DNA from: Emergencia sp. 1XD21-10
GTDB taxonomy: Bacteria > Bacillota > Clostridia > Peptostreptococcales > Anaerovoracaceae
Direction: 5' to 3'
Assembly (NCBI RefSeq): GCF_009936045.1
Contig: NZ_QWEQ01000012.1
Span: forward strand, 1 to 64,000
Length of the DNA stretch: 64,000 nt
Shown in pieces: positions 62,825-64,000 of this stretch. Each line of letters begins with the position of its first letter. Within the stretch, counting starts at the first letter, position 1. The notes beneath the pieces were generated by a model. The model worked only from the letters and a program-made list of their open reading frames with translations, was not told where the DNA came from and did no database searches. The position numbers were made by a program, and so were the translations under genes.

Positions 62825-62896
62825 TACCGCCGGGTAACGCTTTTTATTCACGCCGTTAGGCCTTAGAAGGAGTGAATGGGAGGCGGTATTTTTTTT
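62825..62896 (+). promoter_or_regulatory. Structured leader ending in a terminator, upstream of the PPOX gene (possible riboswitch)
   Basis: TACCGCC (62825-62831) closes with GGCGGTA (62882-62888), which is followed by eight T residues, so the outer stem can act as a terminator. Nested within are ATTCAC/GTGAAT (62846-62851 with 62872-62877) and two small hairpins, GCC-GTTA-GGC (62852-62861) and CCTT-AG-AAGG. The start codon of the next gene is 21 bases beyond. I could not match it to a known riboswitch class. Confidence 0.5.
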
Positions 62897-62917
62897 AAGA
62901 AAGGAAAGGTTATTAGT

Positions 62918-63412
62918 ATGTTTAGAGTAATGAGAAGAACGAAGCAGGCTATGTCCTTTGAGGACAGTGCAGCAGTTTTAGAGCGGAATACTGCAGGCGT
63001 TTTAGCTGCAGCAGGCGACGATGGTTATCCTTATGCAGTGCCGCTCAGCTATGTGTACACAGACGGCAAGATTTATTTCCATTGCGCAAAGGAAGGACAT
63101 AAGCTGGACGCAATCGCTCGCTGTGAGAAAGTGTCTTTTTGCGTTATCGATACGGATCAGGTGGTGCCGGAGGAGTTCACTACTTATTTCCGTAGTGTTA
63201 TAGCCTTTGGAAAAGCGAGAGTTCTGGACGACCCTGCTGAAAAGAGAGCAGCGCTGGAGGCTCTGGGGAAGAGATATTCTCCCGATGAAACACCGGAGGC
63301 TATGGCAAAGGAAATTGATGGATCCTTTAAACAAGTCACCATGGTTGAAATTGCTATCGACCATCTGTCTGGCAAAGAGGCAATTGAGTTTGTGAAACAG
63401 AGACAAGCGTAA
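62918..63412 (+). CDS. Pyridoxamine 5'-phosphate oxidase-family (FMN-binding) protein
   Basis: A 164-residue split-barrel flavin-binding protein of the PPOX/NimA-like group. It begins MFRVMRRTKQAMSFEDSAAV; the FMN-contact stretch GYPYAVPLSYVYTDGKIYFH is at about 36-55, with HKLDAIARCEKVSFCVID after it. Members reduce nitroimidazoles or other small molecules, or simply bind flavin or haem. The start at 62918 has an AAAGGAAAGG site; a longer frame from 62876 would begin inside the leader hairpin. It is preceded by an unusual structured leader and ends in a bidirectional terminator. Confidence 0.83.
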   Translation: MFRVMRRTKQAMSFEDSAAVLERNTAGVLAAAGDDGYPYAVPLSYVYTDGKIYFHCAKEGHKLDAIARCEKVSFCVIDTDQVVPEEFTTYFRSVIAFGKARVLDDPAEKRAALEALGKRYSPDETPEAMAKEIDGSFKQVTMVEIAIDHLSGKEAIEFVKQRQA

Positions 63413-63414
63413 GT

Positions 63415-63453
63415 AAAAAACGAGGTATCGCCCAAGAGGACGACCTCGTTTTT
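63415..63453. terminator. Bidirectional terminator between PPOX and gpmI
   Basis: AAAAAACGAGGT (63415-63426) pairs with ACCTCGTTTTT (63443-63453), serving the two convergent genes. Confidence 0.8.
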
Positions 63454-63463
63454 CATAAAGGAA

Positions 63464-64000
63464 TTATTTTATTAGGCTCTTTCCGGTCATTTCTTCCGGA
63501 ATGGAAAGTCCCATCAGACGCAGCATAGTCGGTGCGATATCGCACAGTTTGCCGCCGTCAGCAAGATTAACCGGATTTTTCGCAATATGTACAAGCGGAA
63601 CGGGATTCAGAGAGTGGGCAGTGACCACATTACCTGCTTTGTCGACCATACAGTCGGCGTTGCCGTGGTCTGCAGTCAGAAGAATCTGACCGTCTTTGGC
63701 AAGTACAGCATCGACAATTTTTGGCACGCATATATCTAAGGTTTCGATTGCTTTGACGGCAGCGTTCATGATACCGGTATGTCCTACCATATCTGCATTT
63801 GCGAAGTTCAGGATGATACAGTCGTACTTGTCTGCTTCAATCTGTTCCAGTACCCGTTCTGTTACCGCAAGGGCGCTCATCTCAGGCTGAAGATCATAGG
63901 TGGCAACCTTCGGAGAAGGTACCAGAATCCGATCTTCGCCGTCTGCAGGCGCTTCGATGCCGCCGTTAAAGAAAAAGGTTACATGGGCGTATTTTTCGGT
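63464..64000 (-). CDS. gpmI: 2,3-bisphosphoglycerate-independent phosphoglycerate mutase, C-terminal part
   Basis: This glycolytic enzyme interconverts 3- and 2-phosphoglycerate with Mn2+. The visible 178 residues are the C-terminal end of a ~510-residue protein; the 5' part lies beyond the window. The fragment starts [16 protein letters not shown]. Metal and active-site motifs seen are [24 protein letters not shown] and HSLNPVPLV. The frame is open to the window edge, so the internal ATG at 63880 is not the start. Confidence 0.95.
   Translation of the reverse strand, partial: TEKYAHVTFFFNGGIEAPADGEDRILVPSPKVATYDLQPEMSALAVTERVLEQIEADKYDCIILNFANADMVGHTGIMNAAVKAIETLDICVPKIVDAVLAKDGQILLTADHGNADCMVDKAGNVVTAHSLNPVPLVHIAKNPVNLADGGKLCDIAPTMLRLMGLSIPEEMTGKSLIK

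Overview
The window looks like the chromosome of an anaerobic, amino-acid-fermenting Clostridia (Firmicutes). The evidence is strong GGAGG ribosome binding sites, DnaE and PfkA encoded back to back, an Etf-linked 2-hydroxyacid dehydrogenase, deiminase and carbamate kinase genes, many Na+/H+ antiporter-like and amino-acid transporters, and short AT-rich intergenic regions with clean intrinsic terminators. A family such as Anaerovoracaceae is a guess only. I saw no rRNA, tRNA, CRISPR array, prophage or intact insertion sequence.

Layout. 1-8.5 kb: a cobalamin riboswitch controls a large secreted Ig/DUF4430 surface protein; then cyclopropane fatty acid synthase, a LysE-type exporter, an EamA exporter, a Fic protein, and a decayed second lysE beside a MocR regulator. 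8.6-15.3 kb: MocR regulator, dnaE, pfkA and a flavodoxin. 15.5-20.9 kb: module A, PucR regulator / NCS1 permease / DUF917 / M20 dipeptidase. 21.2-26 kb: an operon of aminotransferase, YjiH-type membrane protein, acetamidase/formamidase and LarA homologue. 26.1-30.8 kb: a FadR-type regulator, then etfB-etfA-FAD dehydrogenase, with four 34-nt palindromes and an operator between them. 31-32.6 kb: pitA and its DUF47 partner. 33-36.2 kb: NhaC antiporter, PHP hydrolase, carbamate kinase. 36.3-41.6 kb: module B, a mirror-image second copy of module A. 41.9-55.3 kb: a third PucR-type regulator and a long arginine/ornithine-type operon (cyclodeaminase, aminotransferase, deiminase-family protein, unusual carbamoyltransferase, homoserine dehydrogenase, NhaC, YfcC), then an M20 amidohydrolase, EamA exporter and a second copy of the 21-kb aminotransferase. 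55.4-64 kb: XRE regulator with a membrane partner, DinB, a Usp-like protein, a repeat-rich non-coding stretch, a DUF308 protein, a mosaic of stem-loop repeats, two flavoproteins, a PPOX protein with a structured leader, and the 3' part of gpmI.

How it fits together. Most of 15-55 kb appears devoted to import and fermentation of nitrogen-rich small molecules. Modules A and B suggest uptake of a cyclic ureide- or hydantoin-like compound by an NCS1 carrier followed by DUF917 and M20 hydrolases (inference). The 21-31 kb operons could interconvert amino acids, 2-oxo acids and 2-hydroxy acids. They share a near-identical operator, which suggests that the FadR-type regulator between them controls both. 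The deiminase, carbamoyltransferase and carbamate kinase set would yield ATP from a guanidino compound, but the carbamoyltransferase lacks the usual ornithine-binding residues, so the true substrate is open.
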